A stretch of 64,000 nucleotides of DNA from Taibaiella sp. (GCA_016786705.1 JAEUVV010000007.1:124001-188000); one strand, 5' to 3'. Shown: positions 1 through 10,656, numbered from the stretch's first letter. Made by a program: numbers and translations. Notes: generated by a model not told the origin, from the letters alone.

Positions 1-302
1 AAACCACCACATAATATATGCGGCACCGCATCCACCTTGTATTTATTCTGGATGGCGGCACAGATCCCAACAGTTCCGGGTCTTTTGCGCACAACTTTCT
101 TTTCCAGCAAGCCATTTTCGCGCTCCAGGAAGATATATTCCTCCCGGTGATAAGTCACATCTATAAAGGCCGGGTTGTAATCGATCAGGGTATCAATCGT
201 ATCGTAAATTTGCTGTACCGTTTCCCCTTTCAGAGGGGGTAAAATTTCAAAGGAGAATAAGGTGCTGCCTTGTGCTTTTGATATATGTTCCGTTACTTTC
301 AT
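1..302 (-). CDS. metF: Methylenetetrahydrofolate reductase, N-terminal part (runs off the window)
   Basis: Reading leftward from the ATG at 302-300, the frame stays open to the window edge and gives about 100 residues. The start is MKVTEHISKAQG, followed by FSFEILPPLKG near residues 15-25 and DAVPHILCGGF at the edge; both are hallmark motifs of the FAD-dependent MetF barrel. MetF reduces 5,10-methylene-THF to 5-methyl-THF, the methyl donor used by MetH. It lies 108 nt downstream of metH C-part on the same strand, so it is probably the third gene of the SAM-riboswitch operon. The C-terminal two thirds are outside the window. The family assignment is strong despite the truncation. Confidence 0.9.
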   Translation of the reverse strand, partial: MKVTEHISKAQGSTLFSFEILPPLKGETVQQIYDTIDTLIDYNPAFIDVTYHREEYIFLERENGLLEKKVVRKRPGTVGICAAIQNKYKVDAVPHILCGG

Positions 303-410
303 TTTAAGAATTTGAGAATTGGGAAATGTGCTGATTTAAAAATGCAGGCCGATAGTATTTCATTACGCTTCCTAAAGCTGTTCATCAGTCATTGATCATT
401 ATTATTTTTA

Positions 411-3068
411 TCAGGCAAGGTTGGGTGCCAGCCATTGCAAGGCGGACTCTTTAGAGATACCGCGTCTTTTGGCATAGTCGTCCACCTGTTCTTCTGTTAT
501 ACGCCCTAAACCGAAATATTTACTGTCCGGGTGGGCAAAATAATAGCCGCTTACGCTGGCTGCAGGCCACATAGCGAGGCTTTCTGTCAGCTCAACCCCG
601 ATATTTTCTTTTACGGACAAGAGTTTCCAGATCGTGCTTTTCTCCAGGTGGTCCGGGCAGGCCGGGTACCCGGGCGCCGGGCGGATGCCCTTATATTGTT
701 CTTTTATGATATCTTCCAAACCCAATGTTTCATCTATGGCATAGCCCCAATATTTCTTACGCACTTCCGTATGCAAAAACTCCGCGTAAGCTTCCGCGAA
801 ACGGTCGGCCAAAGCCTTTACCATGATTGCGTTATAATCATCATGCGCATCGGCAAACGCTTTAGCCTTTTCATCAGCGCCAAAACCTGCCGTCACGCAA
901 AAACAACCGACATAATCTGTCGTACCACTTGTTTTAGGTGCAATAAAGTCTGACAGCGCTATGTTAGGAATCTTCGCGGCCTTCTTTGATTGCTGTCTCA
1001 GGGTTAAAAATACTTGTTGTGTATTCCCCTGCTCATCGTACACTTCTATATCATCGCCAACAGTATTTGCCGGGAAAAGCCCGAATACGGCTTTCGCGGT
1101 AAACCATTTTTCTGTAATGATCTTATTTAATAAGCTTAAGGCATCGGCATATAGTTCTTTTGCCTGCTTGCCTACCACTTCGTCTTCAAGTATATCCGGG
1201 AATTTACCATGCAGGTCCCAGCTCCTGAAGAAAGGTGACCAGTCAATATTTTCGGCCAGCACTCCCAGGTCCTGCTCCTGAATGACCTGTACCCCAAGCT
1301 GTACAGGCCGCACAATATTATTAGCTGTAAACTCCAGTTGTAAAGCATTCGCACGGGCTTGCTCCAGGCTGAGGTACTCCTTCTGATTTACATTTTTCAA
1401 AAACACTTCCCGTACATGCGCATTATCCGCTTTTATGTTCGATTTAAAATCGCCCCCGTTTTCTTTACTCAATATATTGCTGACCACAGCTACAGCCCTG
1501 GAGGCATCATTTACATGCACAACCAGTTCTGAATACTTAGCGTCGATCTTAACCGCGGTATGCACTTTTGAAGTCGTAGCACCGCCGATCATTAATGGGA
1601 TATTTAAATTCAGGCGCTCCATCTCCGCCGCTACATGCACCATTTCATCAAGGCTTGGTGTGATAAGGCCGCTCAGGCCAATAATATCAGCTTGTTCCGC
1701 TATGGCTCTTTCCAGTATTTTCTCGGCAGGTACCATGATACCTAAGTCAACGATCTCGTAATTATTGCAGGCCAGCACAACGCTCACAATATTTTTACCT
1801 ATATCATGCACATCACCTTTTACCGTCGCCATCAATACTTTACCGGCACTAGGCCTCGACTTATCTTTTTCTGCCTCAATGTAAGGCTGCAGGTAAGCCA
1901 CCGCTTTTTTCATCACCCGCGCCGACTTTACCACCTGTGGCAAGAACATTTTACCCGAGCCAAACAAGTCCCCGACTACATTCATGCCATTCATCAGGAA
2001 AACCTCGATAACTTCGAGGGGCTTGCTCACCAGGTTTCTAGCGGCTTCCGCATCTTCGTCCACAAATTTATCTATACCATTAACTAAGGCATGCGTGATC
2101 CGTTCCTGCACCGGTAATTCGCGCCAGGCCAGGTTTTCCGTTTTTTCTTTTTTGCCGCCTTTGTGCTGCTCCGCATATTGGATCAGCTTTTCCGTAGCTT
2201 CTTCATTCCGGTCCAGCATCACGTCTTCTATAAGCTCCAGCAGATCTTTGGGTACTTCATCATACACTGTCAGTAAAGTCGGGTTGACAATACCCATCTC
2301 CATACCGGCTTTAATACCATGGTACAGGAATACCGCGTGCATAGCCTCTCTGATCGAGTCATTACCCCTAAAGGAGAAGGAAACATTACTTACTCCACCG
2401 CTTACATGCGTTGCCGGGTAGTTTTGTTTTACCCAGGCTGTAGCTTCAAAAAAATCAAGGGCATTCCGGCGGTGCTCATCCAGGCCGGTGGCTACCGGGA
2501 AAATATTCAGGTCAAAAATAATATCTTCTTCTTTGAACTTTACAACTTGGGTCAGGATATCATAAGAGCGTTTTACGATCTCAATTCTTCTTTTGTAATT
2601 ATCGGCCTGCCCGGCTTCATCAAAGGCCATTACGATCACTGCCGCGCCATATCTTTTCACCAGTTTTGCCTGGCGGATAAACTCTTCTTCCCCACCTTTT
2701 AAGCTGATGGAGTTGACAATACCTTTGCCCTGCAACACCTGCAAGCCCGCTTCCAGGATCTCCCATTTGGAACTGTCCACCATAATAGGAATACGCGCGA
2801 TATCCGGTTCAGAGGCGATAAGGTTCAGGAAGGTGACCATAGCCTCCTTACCGTCCAATAACCCATCGTCCATATTGACGTCCAATACCTGCGCCCCACC
2901 TTCGACCTGGTCGCGGGCAATGTCCAACGCTTCGGCATAGTTGCCTTCTTTTATCAGTCGCAGGAATTTCTTGGAGCCGGCCACATTCGTCCGCTCCCCC
3001 ACATTGATAAAGTTACTTTGCGGGGTTACCAACAAGGCTTCTAATCCGCTTAATCTTAATTGCTTCAT
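411..3068 (-). CDS. metH: Methionine synthase, pterin/cobalamin/activation part of a split MetH
   Basis: This 885-residue protein covers the last three modules of cobalamin-dependent methionine synthase. The pterin-binding barrel is at about 15-290 ([12 protein letters not shown] at the start, MVDSSKWE near 97-104). The cap and B12 domain is at about 310-540, with the cobalt ligand motif DVHDIG at 419-424 (His421) and the Rossmann motif GLSGLITPS. The SAM-binding activation domain is at about 580-885, with [12 protein letters not shown]. The homocysteine-binding module is missing here and is supplied by the gene 2 nt upstream. Together they transfer the methyl group of methyl-THF to homocysteine through methylcobalamin. 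Splitting of MetH at this inter-domain linker is known in Bacteroidota, so it is not a lesion. A SAM-I riboswitch at the operon head implies repression by SAM. Confidence 0.95.
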   Translation of the reverse strand: MKQLRLSGLEALLVTPQSNFINVGERTNVAGSKKFLRLIKEGNYAEALDIARDQVEGGAQVLDVNMDDGLLDGKEAMVTFLNLIASEPDIARIPIMVDSSKWEILEAGLQVLQGKGIVNSISLKGGEEEFIRQAKLVKRYGAAVIVMAFDEAGQADNYKRRIEIVKRSYDILTQVVKFKEEDIIFDLNIFPVATGLDEHRRNALDFFEATAWVKQNYPATHVSGGVSNVSFSFRGNDSIREAMHAVFLYHGIKAGMEMGIVNPTLLTVYDEVPKDLLELIEDVMLDRNEEATEKLIQYAEQHKGGKKEKTENLAWRELPVQERITHALVNGIDKFVDEDAEAARNLVSKPLEVIEVFLMNGMNVVGDLFGSGKMFLPQVVKSARVMKKAVAYLQPYIEAEKDKSRPSAGKVLMATVKGDVHDIGKNIVSVVLACNNYEIVDLGIMVPAEKILERAIAEQADIIGLSGLITPSLDEMVHVAAEMERLNLNIPLMIGGATTSKVHTAVKIDAKYSELVVHVNDASRAVAVVSNILSKENGGDFKSNIKADNAHVREVFLKNVNQKEYLSLEQARANALQLEFTANNIVRPVQLGVQVIQEQDLGVLAENIDWSPFFRSWDLHGKFPDILEDEVVGKQAKELYADALSLLNKIITEKWFTAKAVFGLFPANTVGDDIEVYDEQGNTQQVFLTLRQQSKKAAKIPNIALSDFIAPKTSGTTDYVGCFCVTAGFGADEKAKAFADAHDDYNAIMVKALADRFAEAYAEFLHTEVRKKYWGYAIDETLGLEDIIKEQYKGIRPAPGYPACPDHLEKSTIWKLLSVKENIGVELTESLAMWPAASVSGYYFAHPDSKYFGLGRITEEQVDDYAKRRGISKESALQWLAPNLA

Positions 3069-3070
3069 AT

Positions 3071-4078
3071 TCAGGCCGGGTTAGTATTTAGGGGTCTTGG
3101 AGTAAATCTTCCGGCGATTGTAGCGATCGCGCTGATATGCTCCGGGGTAGTGCCACAGCAGCCACCGATAATATTGATCAATCCTTTTTCCAGGTATGCT
3201 TCGATCTGGGCGCCCATCAGGTCCGGGGTTTCGTCATACAAACCAAAAGCATTCGGCAAGCCCGCATTCGGGTAAGCAGAGATTGCGATATCGGTATTAT
3301 TGGACAATATTTCCAGGTAGGGCTCCAATTGCTTGGCTCCCAAAGCACAATTAAAACCTATGCTTAGGATCGGGAAATGTTCCAGGGAGATCAGGAAGGC
3401 TTCAGGCGTTTGTCCGGAAAGGGTACGCCCCGAATTATCGGTAATCGTACCACTCACCATTACAGGGATGTCAATTCCACGGCTTTCTTTCACTTCCTCG
3501 ATCGCGAATAAAGCAGCTTTAGCATTCAGGGTGTCAAAAATTGTTTCTACCAATAACAGGTCCACACCACCATCCAGCAACCCGTTCACCTGGCCTATAT
3601 AAGCTTCTTTCAATTCGTTAAAAGAAATAGCCCTGAAGGCAGGATTGTTGATATCCGGCGAGATACTGGTTGTTTTATTGGTTGGGCCCATAGCGCCTGC
3701 TACATACTTACTGGAACCCGGGTGTTCCGCCATATATTGGCGGGCTGCTTCCTGTGCCAGTTCCGCAGACACTTTATTAAGTTCATAAACCAGCTCCTGC
3801 ATATCATAGTCGGCCATCGCTACTGTCGTGGAAGAAAAGGTATTCGTTTCCACGATATCGGCACCGGCATCGAAATATTGCTTATGGATGGTGCGTATGG
3901 CTTCCGGTTGTGTCAGGGACAACAGGTCATTGTTCCCTTTTACCGGCATATGCCAGTCTTTAAAACGATCGCCCCTGAAGGCCGCTTCATCAAAGGCATA
4001 CTGCTGCAGCATGGTACCCATGGCACCGTCCAGGATGACGATCCGTTCTTTTAATAAGTCTTTTATATCCTTTTTCAT
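3071..4078 (-). CDS. metH: Homocysteine S-methyltransferase module of split MetH
   Basis: This 335-residue protein is equivalent to the N-terminal homocysteine-binding (beta/alpha)8 barrel of MetH. It contains [11 protein letters not shown] at 14-24, the zinc-ligand segments GFNCALGA and [12 protein letters not shown] near the C-terminus, and VETNTFSST. It activates homocysteine as a zinc thiolate for methylation by the B12 module encoded directly downstream. The stop codon lies 2 nt before the next start, indicating coupled translation. It is the first gene after the SAM-I riboswitch, with about 170 nt between the aptamer and the ATG. A stand-alone MmuM-like enzyme is the alternative, but the adjacency to the matching C-part makes split MetH much more likely. 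Confidence 0.93.
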   Translation of the reverse strand: MKKDIKDLLKERIVILDGAMGTMLQQYAFDEAAFRGDRFKDWHMPVKGNNDLLSLTQPEAIRTIHKQYFDAGADIVETNTFSSTTVAMADYDMQELVYELNKVSAELAQEAARQYMAEHPGSSKYVAGAMGPTNKTTSISPDINNPAFRAISFNELKEAYIGQVNGLLDGGVDLLLVETIFDTLNAKAALFAIEEVKESRGIDIPVMVSGTITDNSGRTLSGQTPEAFLISLEHFPILSIGFNCALGAKQLEPYLEILSNNTDIAISAYPNAGLPNAFGLYDETPDLMGAQIEAYLEKGLINIIGGCCGTTPEHISAIATIAGRFTPRPLNTNPA

Positions 4079-4247
4079 TTTTTACTTTTTAAACCTTTAA
4101 AAGGTACAAGTCCTTACCGTATTTAGTACTTCAAACTGTAGCCATACCATTCAAAGCATTAAATACACTAAAAATCAGCGGGTATAAATACCGCGGCAAA
4201 TAATTATAACAGGAAAATGAAAAAAGAAACGTAGCGTTTAAGACTTC

Positions 4248-4347
4248 TGTTATCTATCCATAATGGCTAGAATGTAGCACCTTCTTTGCAGGGCAAAGGG
4301 TTGCTAAGGTTTCACAGGGTCTACTCCCTCCACCTTTCTTGATAACA
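4248..4347 (-). promoter_or_regulatory. SAM-I (S-box) riboswitch for the metH-metF operon
   Basis: On the minus strand the segment opens with TGTTATCAAGAAAGGTGGAG, continues with GGGAGTAGACCCTGTGAAACC and TTAGCAACC, then a GGTGCTA segment, and closes with GATAGATAACA. These are the P1 pairing arms, the AGAGGTGGAGGGA-like P2 segment, the GATGAAACC-like kink-turn and GCAACC core, and the GGTGCTAA-like J3/4 of the SAM-I aptamer. Binding of SAM would switch off metH/metF. No clear intrinsic terminator is visible between the aptamer and the start at 4078, so the output may act on translation or through a weak hairpin. Confidence 0.9.
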
Positions 4348-4466
4348 TTTTCGTTGATTGATAAGAACTGATCGCTGCGAAAATAGCGCAAAGAATGATA
4401 ACGACCAAAAATTGTTTACTACAGCACACCCTTCAATAATCCCTAAACGGCCATCCAAGCATGCAT

Positions 4467-4495
4467 AAAAAAAAGGCACGATAAATCGTACCTTT
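4467..4495 (-). terminator. Intrinsic terminator after the TonB/MORN gene
   Basis: On the minus strand the hairpin arms AAAGGTACGAT and ATCGTGCCTTT are followed by an eight-T run. It lies 24 nt past the stop codon of the gene at 4519-5265. Confidence 0.8.
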
Positions 4496-4518
4496 CTTAT
4501 CCGTGCAGTAAAGTATGT

Positions 4519-5265
4519 TTATTCCTCATCCAGATCTAAACGAAAGGATACCGGCAAGGTAAAATATGACCGTGTTGCAATGCCTTCTACTATCATAGGA
4601 TGCCATGGTGGAGAATTTTTGATCAAGCGAACCACTTCCGCATCTAATTCAGGATCTACACTTTTTGTAATTTTTATATCGGAAATATTCCCTTCTTCAT
4701 CTATAATAAACTCTGCAAGTACGCGTCCTTGAATTTTCTTCTTTCTTGCATTGGATGGATAGGTTAAATTATTAATCATATAAGAGGACCATTTATCACA
4801 ACCTGCACGTCTAAAAAAAGGGAGATGATCAATTTTTTTACCATTTTCATCCCACATTTCTCCTTTCTTCAATTTTCCCTTTTTATATACATCCCTCCTT
4901 CTCACCTGTCCATTTTCCCAATAACAGGTTACAGGTCCATCCAGCTCTCCATCAACATAGTTAGCGACCGATTTCATTTGACCAGACGCATACCAGTGGA
5001 GCTCTTCGCCAACTTTTCTATTTAAAAAGGTAGGATAATAGGAAACATAAAGTTCAACATGAGATATTTGTAATCCCGACTTTAAATAAGTATCGTATAT
5101 AACTATATCCTTTCCTTTTTTTGCCGGGCTTGTTAATCGGTAAAATTCATAGGGAGCACCTTGCTTGACCTCTTTGTAATCGGCATCAAGATAAACCGTG
5201 TCCTGGGCTTTTGCATGAATACAACATACAAAAACCACAAGCACCATCCAGATTTTTTTCATCAT
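4519..5265 (-). CDS. Secreted MORN-repeat protein with TonB C-terminal-like domain
   Basis: This 248-residue protein has a signal peptide (MMKKIWMVLVVFVCCIHAKA, cleavage probably before QDTVY). Residues 86-145 carry toxin-antitoxin YwqK/MORN-type repeats (GEELHWYASGQMKSV; CYWENGQVRRRDVY). A TonB C-terminal-like domain occupies about 165-243 (GRVLAEFIIDEEGNISDIKI, ending in LPVSFRLD). Many Bacteroidota periplasmic proteins combine these modules, and their substrates are generally unknown. It lacks an N-terminal membrane anchor and Pro-rich linker, so it is unlikely to be the energy-transducing TonB. It is a single gene with its own terminator, between the metH operon promoter region and lepA. 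The function is not assigned beyond an exported TonB-like fold. Confidence 0.85.
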   Translation of the reverse strand: MMKKIWMVLVVFVCCIHAKAQDTVYLDADYKEVKQGAPYEFYRLTSPAKKGKDIVIYDTYLKSGLQISHVELYVSYYPTFLNRKVGEELHWYASGQMKSVANYVDGELDGPVTCYWENGQVRRRDVYKKGKLKKGEMWDENGKKIDHLPFFRRAGCDKWSSYMINNLTYPSNARKKKIQGRVLAEFIIDEEGNISDIKITKSVDPELDAEVVRLIKNSPPWHPMIVEGIATRSYFTLPVSFRLDLDEE

Positions 5266-5293
5266 TTACTCTTAAAATCAACTAATAAAAACA

Positions 5294-7090
5294 CTAATCA
5301 TCCAGTTTCAACACCGCCAAGAAAGCCTCCTGTGGCACCTCTACGTTACCGATCTGGCGCATCCGCTTCTTACCTTCTTTCTGTTTTTCCAGTAATTTAC
5401 GTTTACGGGAGATATCTCCACCATAACATTTAGCGGTTACGTCCTTACGCATCGCGGAAATCGTTTCACGGGCAACGATCTTAGCCCCTATAGCCGCCTG
5501 GATCGCGATCATGAACTGGTGACGCGTCAATAGTTCTTTTAGCTTGGAACATAATTTACGGCCGAAATCATGCGCACGGCTCCTGTGGATCAATGCACTC
5601 AAAGCATCCACTTTATCGCCGTTCAATAAGATATCCATCTTAGCGATATCGCTCTCGCGGTAATCTAATGGCTGGTAATCAAATGAAGCATAGCCGCGGG
5701 TACTTGACTTCAACTTATCATAAAAGTCGAACACGATCTCCGCCAAAGGCATATCAAAGATCAGCTCTACACGGGTCGGGGTCAGGTAGTTCTGATTGAT
5801 CAGGAAACCACGTTTACCCAGACACAAAGACATGATATTCCCGATATAATCCGGCGAGGTGATGATCTGCGCACGGATAAAAGGTTCCTCTACCCGGTCC
5901 AGTGTACTGGGTTCCGGCATTTCCGTCGGGTTGTTGACTATAATTCTCTTATCCTTTTCACGGGTGGTATAAGCATAAAAGCTTACGTTAGGCACGGTAG
6001 TGATCACCGTCTGATTAAACTCCCGTTCCAGGCGCTCCTGGATGATCTCCATGTGCAGCATACCCAGGAAACCGCATCGGAAACCAAAGCCCAGGGCCTG
6101 GGAAGTTTCCGGCTCAAAGGTCAGGGAAGCATCGTTCAACTGTAATTTCTCCATACAGTCGCGCAACTCTTCAAATTCATCTGTATTTACCGGGAAAATA
6201 CCGGCGAATACCATCGGCTTCACATCTTCAAATCCCTGGATAGATTCGGTGCTCGGATTCACTACGGTAGTAATCGTATCCCCTACTTTTACTTCCCGCG
6301 CATTTTTAATCCCGGTAATAATATAACCTACATCCCCGGTCTTGACTTCCGGTTTAGGAATCAGCCCAAGGCCTAAAGTACCCACCTCATCGGCTTCATA
6401 CTCTTTACCGGTATTGATAAATTTAATTTTATCGCCTTTCTTGATCGATCCGTTTAGTACACGGTAATAAACGATAATCCCCCTGAACGGGTTGAACACA
6501 GAGTCAAAGATCAATGCCTGCAGCGGCGCTTCCGGCTCGCCCTTTGGCGCAGGAATGCGGTCTACCACGGCATGTAAAATATCTTCAATGCCTATGCCGC
6601 TCTTACCGCTCGCCAGGATAATATCTTCCGGCTTACAACCGATCAGGTCCACGATCTGGTCAGTCACTTCAGGGATCATCGCCCCATCCATATCCACTTT
6701 ATTGATCACCGGTATGATCTCGAGGTCATTACCGATGGCCAGGTATAAATTGGAAATCGTTTGCGCCTGGATACCCTGTGAAGCATCTACCAACAATAAA
6801 GCCCCTTCACAAGCCGCCAGCGCACGGGAAACTTCATAAGAGAAATCCACGTGACCGGGCGTGTCGATCAGGTTTAAAATATATTCTTCACCATCCTTGG
6901 CATACTTTACCTGGATCGCTTTAGATTTAATCGTGATGCCCTTTTCCCGCTCCAGGTCCATATCATCTAAGACCTGGTTTTGCATATCGCGTTCAGAAAT
7001 GGTTTTGGTATGCTCCAATAAACGATCGGCCAGGGTAGACTTACCATGGTCGATGTGGGCAATAATACAGAAATTACGAATATTCTTCAT
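5294..7090 (-). CDS. lepA: Elongation factor 4 (LepA), ribosome back-translocating GTPase
   Basis: This 598-residue protein is the full length of the family. The G1 motif AHIDHGKST lies at about 9-17, followed by the G3 motif DTPGHVDF, the G4 motif NKVD and EF-G-like domains. The LepA-specific C-terminal domain ends in [18 protein letters not shown]. It acts on stalled or pre-translocation ribosomes. The frame is open upstream to an ATG at 7108, but that would add MQSCFY and would overlap the predicted -10-type element at 7106-7113. The family normally begins [14 protein letters not shown], so 7090 is taken as the start. It is divergent from aspA. Confidence 0.95.
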   Translation of the reverse strand: MKNIRNFCIIAHIDHGKSTLADRLLEHTKTISERDMQNQVLDDMDLEREKGITIKSKAIQVKYAKDGEEYILNLIDTPGHVDFSYEVSRALAACEGALLLVDASQGIQAQTISNLYLAIGNDLEIIPVINKVDMDGAMIPEVTDQIVDLIGCKPEDIILASGKSGIGIEDILHAVVDRIPAPKGEPEAPLQALIFDSVFNPFRGIIVYYRVLNGSIKKGDKIKFINTGKEYEADEVGTLGLGLIPKPEVKTGDVGYIITGIKNAREVKVGDTITTVVNPSTESIQGFEDVKPMVFAGIFPVNTDEFEELRDCMEKLQLNDASLTFEPETSQALGFGFRCGFLGMLHMEIIQERLEREFNQTVITTVPNVSFYAYTTREKDKRIIVNNPTEMPEPSTLDRVEEPFIRAQIITSPDYIGNIMSLCLGKRGFLINQNYLTPTRVELIFDMPLAEIVFDFYDKLKSSTRGYASFDYQPLDYRESDIAKMDILLNGDKVDALSALIHRSRAHDFGRKLCSKLKELLTRHQFMIAIQAAIGAKIVARETISAMRKDVTAKCYGGDISRKRKLLEKQKEGKKRMRQIGNVEVPQEAFLAVLKLDD

Positions 7091-7105
7091 ATAAAAACAA
7101 GATTG

Positions 7106-7113
7106 CAAAGTTA
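7106..7113 (-). promoter_or_regulatory. Bacteroidota -7 element upstream of lepA
   Basis: The minus-strand octamer TAACTTTG matches the Bacteroidota RpoD consensus TAnnTTTG and lies 16 nt before the lepA ATG, implying a very short leader. No convincing -33 TTTG is seen at the usual distance, so this is only a partial promoter match. Confidence 0.45.
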
Positions 7114-7282
7114 CGACAATTTTGGCTTTGAATTTGAATTATGATTTTTCACCAAGCAAATTCCGCTACTTAGCTAAAAGGCTTACGGTTGACTAAAAAT
7201 TAAATAAATTTTTTAGGCCTTAATAAAAATAACTGCAATCCCTAATAAATACTTAATTACCGTTTCATGAGCCAAATTTGCC

Positions 7283-7290
7283 TACTTTTG
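7283..7290 (+). promoter_or_regulatory. Bacteroidota -7 element upstream of aspA
   Basis: TACTTTTG matches TAnnTTTG and lies 40 nt before the aspA start. The -33 region holds only GTTT near 7262-7265, so support is moderate. Confidence 0.45.
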
Positions 7291-7329
7291 AACACCAATT
7301 TATTCAGTTAATTTTCATTCAATTATACC

Positions 7330-8733
7330 ATGGAATTCAGACAGGAATCCGATCTGTTGGGCGAATTAAATGTACCCAAAGACGCCTACTATGGCGTTCA
7401 GACCCAAAGGGCCATCAATAATTTTAAAATTTCCAATCAGCACCTTTCCTCCTACCCGGAATTTATAAAAGCGCTCGGGCTGGTGAAAAAAGCCGCGGCA
7501 CTGACCAACTTTGCCCTGGGAGAACTCCCGGAAAATATTTATAAAGCCATTGACCAGGCCTGCGATGAAGTCATCAATGGTAAATTTGACCTGGAGTTCC
7601 CGATCGATATGATCCAGGGCGGCGCCGGCACTTCGGTAAATATGAATGCCAATGAGGTCATTGCCAACCGTGCCTTAGAGATCATGGGGCATCCCAAAGG
7701 AGCTTACCAGTACTGCTCGCCGAATGACCATGTCAACCTTTCCCAGTCGACCAACGATGCTTACCCTACCGCGATCAAGCTGGCGCTGTACCTGATGAAT
7801 GCAAAGCTGGTGCTGCAACTGGAAAAAGCGGTAGCCGCCTTCCGTAGCAAAGGACTGGAATTTGCTGATATCCTGAAAATGGGCCGGACCCAGCTGCAGG
7901 ACGCGGTGCCTATGACCTTAGGCCAGGAATTTGAGGCCTTCGCCGCAACTCTTGAAGAAGATATCTCCAAGCTCAACAATAATGCCCTGCTCTTCGTAGA
8001 GATCAATATGGGTGCAACCGCTATCGGTACCGGTATCAACGCGCCATTAGGCTACTCCAAATTATGTACCGAGAACCTGGCCAAAATATCCGGTATTCCA
8101 TTTATCGCGGCGCCTAACCTGATTGAAGCGACACCGGATACCGGTTCTTACGTAATCTACTCTTCGGCCATGAAACGTATGGCGGTAAAGCTTTCCAAGA
8201 TCTGTAACGACTTACGCCTGTTATCTTCAGGTCCACGCGCGGGTTTATACGAGATCAACCTGCCGCCTATGCAGCCCGGCTCTTCTATCATGCCCGGCAA
8301 AGTAAACCCCGTGATCCCCGAAGTAGTGAACCAGGTATGTTACAAAGTAATTGGTAATGACCTGACAGTAACCTTTGCCGCGGAGGCCGGTCAGCTGCAG
8401 CTTAATGTTATGGAGCCTGTTTTGTGCCATGCGATCATGGAGAACATTCTCTTCCTGGGCAATGCACTGGACACACTGGTAGAAAAATGTGTATCGGGCA
8501 TTACCGCCAATCGTGAAGTATGCCTGAATATGGTCAAAAACAGCATTGGTATTGTTACCGCGCTTAACCCCTATATCGGCTATAAAAATTCTACTAAAAT
8601 CGCCAAAGAAGCCCTTGAAACCGGGAAAAGCGTTTATGACCTGGTACTAGAACACAATATCCTTTCACAGGAAAGACTGGACGAGATCCTCGACCCTAAG
8701 AATATGCTGGCGCCTCACCAGGCGATCGGCTAA
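7330..8733 (+). CDS. aspA: Aspartate ammonia-lyase
   Basis: This 467-residue protein belongs to the fumarase/aspartase superfamily. It starts [20 protein letters not shown], has the conserved [10 protein letters not shown] and [12 protein letters not shown] segments, and carries the signature [11 protein letters not shown], whose Ser is the catalytic base in this family. The full-length frame fits the family's usual 460-480 residues. It deaminates aspartate to fumarate and ammonia. Fumarase class II and argininosuccinate lyase are the alternatives; the N-terminal QESDLLGE...YYGVQTQRA pattern favours AspA. It is monocistronic. Downstream lies a long hairpin repeat (8746-8844) before the convergent MBL gene. 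Confidence 0.93.
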   Translation: MEFRQESDLLGELNVPKDAYYGVQTQRAINNFKISNQHLSSYPEFIKALGLVKKAAALTNFALGELPENIYKAIDQACDEVINGKFDLEFPIDMIQGGAGTSVNMNANEVIANRALEIMGHPKGAYQYCSPNDHVNLSQSTNDAYPTAIKLALYLMNAKLVLQLEKAVAAFRSKGLEFADILKMGRTQLQDAVPMTLGQEFEAFAATLEEDISKLNNNALLFVEINMGATAIGTGINAPLGYSKLCTENLAKISGIPFIAAPNLIEATPDTGSYVIYSSAMKRMAVKLSKICNDLRLLSSGPRAGLYEINLPPMQPGSSIMPGKVNPVIPEVVNQVCYKVIGNDLTVTFAAEAGQLQLNVMEPVLCHAIMENILFLGNALDTLVEKCVSGITANREVCLNMVKNSIGIVTALNPYIGYKNSTKIAKEALETGKSVYDLVLEHNILSQERLDEILDPKNMLAPHQAIG

Positions 8734-8745
8734 AACATCAGAATA

Positions 8746-8844
8746 TGTCACTCTGAGCCCGGTCGAAGAGTAACATTTGAGCATAAACTCTTGCCATACT
8801 GAGCCTGCAGAAATGTCGAAAAGCTCAATATGACAAGAGTTTAT
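8746..8844. repeat. Two palindromic CTGAGC...GTCGAA repeat units between convergent genes
   Basis: Unit 1 (8746-8775) has arms TGTCACTCT and AGAGTAACA around a loop containing GAGCCCGGTCGA. Unit 2 (8783-8844) has perfect 11-bp arms ATAAACTCTTG/CAAGAGTTTAT that extend inward with two mismatches to about 22 bp, with CTGAGC on one side and GTCGAA in the loop. The shared CTGAGC-GTCGAA core suggests a short dispersed intergenic repeat (REP-like). Its position between the 3' ends of aspA and the MBL gene suggests it also serves as a two-way terminator. Confidence 0.7.
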
Positions 8845-8854
8845 TTCTTTTAAT

Positions 8855-9754
8855 CTATATCCTACCCTGCTCTCTAAGCTTCCAGTAACGCAGCAATCCA
8901 TTTACCGACATCCAGCTGGGGTTCGCGTATTCATAGATCTTTTGTAGCCTTTCGGAAAGACCGGCCGCTTCATAACCTTCCTTGATGTAAGCCATAAATT
9001 GCGGTACGATTGCTTCAGAAGGCGTTTGCTGATCATAAAACGGCTTAATAAAATCCGCCCATTCCTCCAATACACTCTCTAAGGCATCAAAATGAGCCTC
9101 AGGGTCGGTATGGTAATTAAAATGGGTCAGGTAAAGTCCTTTCGGCTGTTCGGCCCTTAGTTTAGCAATAGACGCTTTCCATAGCGCAATATTAATATCC
9201 GGCGGTGGACAGGGAGCGACCACAGGCCCCTGCTCTATCTTTACCCCGGCAACATCACCGGTAAAGATATCGTCACCAAATTTATACGCGTTGTGGTGCA
9301 CCGCATGCCCCGGTGTATAAATCACCTTCAGGCTCAGGTCTCCTATCTCGAATACATCCTTGTCCTCCGCAGGAATCAATTGCTCCAAAGGAATAGGCTG
9401 CATATCCCCCCAAAGTGTTTCCATCTGGTCGCCATAGATCTGTTTGGCCGACTGCCAGAGTTTTTCAGGCGCGTTCAGGTGTGGCAGGCCTGCAGGGTGT
9501 ACATAGATCTTCGCTCCATGCTCTGCGAACTTCCAGGCCGCGCCGGCATGGTCAAAGTGAATATGGGTTAAAAATACATGCTGTATATCCGCTACCTGGT
9601 AGCCTTTCGCATTGATCGCTTTTTCCAGCGCGGCAAAAGTACTTTCCGGTCCGGCCTCTATTAATACCGGACCCGCAGCCGTCTCAATCAAATAAGTAGC
9701 TATCGCTTCTTCCTGGTCCTGGAATACTACATCTAAAACATGAACTTTTGGCAT
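8855..9754 (-). CDS. MBL-fold metallo-hydrolase
   Basis: This 299-residue metallo-beta-lactamase-fold protein has the zinc motif HIHFDH at 64-69 (T-H-x-H-x-D-H). A further histidine is in PGHAVHH and an aspartate in FTGDVAG, completing a two-metal site. The C-terminal region is helical. No signal peptide is present, so it is cytoplasmic. It resembles the glyoxalase II / RNase Z-like broad hydrolase group often annotated as MBL-fold hydrolase; the substrate cannot be read from the sequence. It is convergent with aspA and divergent from the DUF3109 gene. A TACATTTG element 20 nt upstream is its probable promoter core. Confidence 0.85.
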   Translation of the reverse strand: MPKVHVLDVVFQDQEEAIATYLIETAAGPVLIEAGPESTFAALEKAINAKGYQVADIQHVFLTHIHFDHAGAAWKFAEHGAKIYVHPAGLPHLNAPEKLWQSAKQIYGDQMETLWGDMQPIPLEQLIPAEDKDVFEIGDLSLKVIYTPGHAVHHNAYKFGDDIFTGDVAGVKIEQGPVVAPCPPPDINIALWKASIAKLRAEQPKGLYLTHFNYHTDPEAHFDALESVLEEWADFIKPFYDQQTPSEAIVPQFMAYIKEGYEAAGLSERLQKIYEYANPSWMSVNGLLRYWKLREQGRI

Positions 9755-9773
9755 AATCTCATTTTTATAGCTT

Positions 9774-9781
9774 CAAATGTA
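9774..9781 (-). promoter_or_regulatory. Bacteroidota -7 element for the MBL gene
   Basis: The minus-strand octamer TACATTTG fits TAnnTTTG, 20 nt before the ATG at 9754. No TTTG at the expected -33 spacing was found. Confidence 0.4.
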
Positions 9782-9878
9782 ATTAAAATAGCCTTGCCTG
9801 CCGAGGCAATTACTGCAAAGTACCTATAGTTCTATTCCCGGCAACATAAGCAAAAGCATACAAGCCATTTATTTGTCT

Positions 9879-9886
9879 TAATTTTG
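9879..9886 (+). promoter_or_regulatory. Bacteroidota -7 element for the DUF3109 gene
   Basis: TAATTTTG fits TAnnTTTG, ending 16 nt before the GTG start at 9902. The -33 box is not evident. Confidence 0.4.
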
Positions 9887-9901
9887 TAAAAAAATAAACC
9901 C

Positions 9902-10492
9902 GTGGTGGCTATAGAAGATATCTTAATCAGTGATGAAATTTTTGACAAAAAATTTGTCTGCGATCTTAACCGTTGCAAAGGCGCCTGTTGTGAAGTAGGC
10001 GATTGCGGCGCGCCCATTACTATGGAGGAAGCCAATATTATTGAAGACCTTTACCCCATTATCAAAGACGACTTGTTGCCCCGGGCTCGTAAAATTATAG
10101 AAGAAGAAGGTGCTTATACTTTTGACGAGGAGCATGACATTGTTACCCCTACTATTGATGATGGCATCTGTGTTTATGGTTATTATGACGAGCAAGGTTT
10201 TATCAAATGCGCTATAGAGAAAGCTTATTACGAAGGTAAAACGGATTATAAGAAACCGATCAGCTGTCATCTATTCCCGATCCGTGTGGTAGAAAATGAG
10301 AACTTTCATGCGCTGAACTATGAGCCTAACATGAGCATTTGCAGCCCGGCCTGTAAACTAGGCGAAAAATTACAAGTACCTGTATATCAATTCTTAAAAG
10401 AACCAATTATACGCAAGTACGGTGAAGATTTCTATGAAGACCTGGAACACACCGCCGAAGAATATTATAAAAATAAAGCTGCTGAAAAATAA
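9902..10492 (+). CDS. DUF3109 family cysteine-rich protein
   Basis: This 196-residue cytoplasmic protein starts with GTG (VAIEDILISDEIFDKKFVCD). Conserved cysteines occur in CDLNRCKGACCEVGDCG (about 20-36), in GICVYGY, in KCAIEKAYYEG, in KPISCHLFPIR and in ICSPACKLGEK. This pattern matches DUF3109 / YkgJ-like proteins, which are thought to bind zinc or an Fe-S cluster; the function is unknown. A second GTG at 9905 is equally possible as start; no in-frame ATG precedes the conserved region. It is a single gene, with a strong terminator 19 nt downstream. Confidence 0.85.
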   Translation: MVAIEDILISDEIFDKKFVCDLNRCKGACCEVGDCGAPITMEEANIIEDLYPIIKDDLLPRARKIIEEEGAYTFDEEHDIVTPTIDDGICVYGYYDEQGFIKCAIEKAYYEGKTDYKKPISCHLFPIRVVENENFHALNYEPNMSICSPACKLGEKLQVPVYQFLKEPIIRKYGEDFYEDLEHTAEEYYKNKAAEK

Positions 10493-10510
10493 ACGAACTC
10501 CTTAATATTC

Positions 10511-10544
10511 AAAGTCCTGCACATCATCATGTCAGGACTTTTTT
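10511..10544 (+). terminator. Intrinsic terminator after the DUF3109 gene
   Basis: Arms AAAGTCCTG and CAGGACTTT enclose a smaller ACAT/ATGT stem, followed by a six-T run (10539-10544). Confidence 0.85.
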
Positions 10545-10656
10545 AATACGTTAAAAAAACAGCTCCTTTTGTACTTTACCGGAGTATTTACGAACTTTGA
10601 TAGAATTTACCAGGCACAAATTTTGCGGTAAATAATCACATATAAATTAAGGAAGA

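Noticed and set aside
411..4078. Split metH as a frameshifted pseudogene
   Set aside because: Each part has its own start and complete domains, with a clean 2-nt junction at a domain border; a split MetH is known in the phylum.
7091..7108. ATG at 7108 for lepA
   Set aside because: It adds residues unlike the family and overlaps the predicted -7 element.
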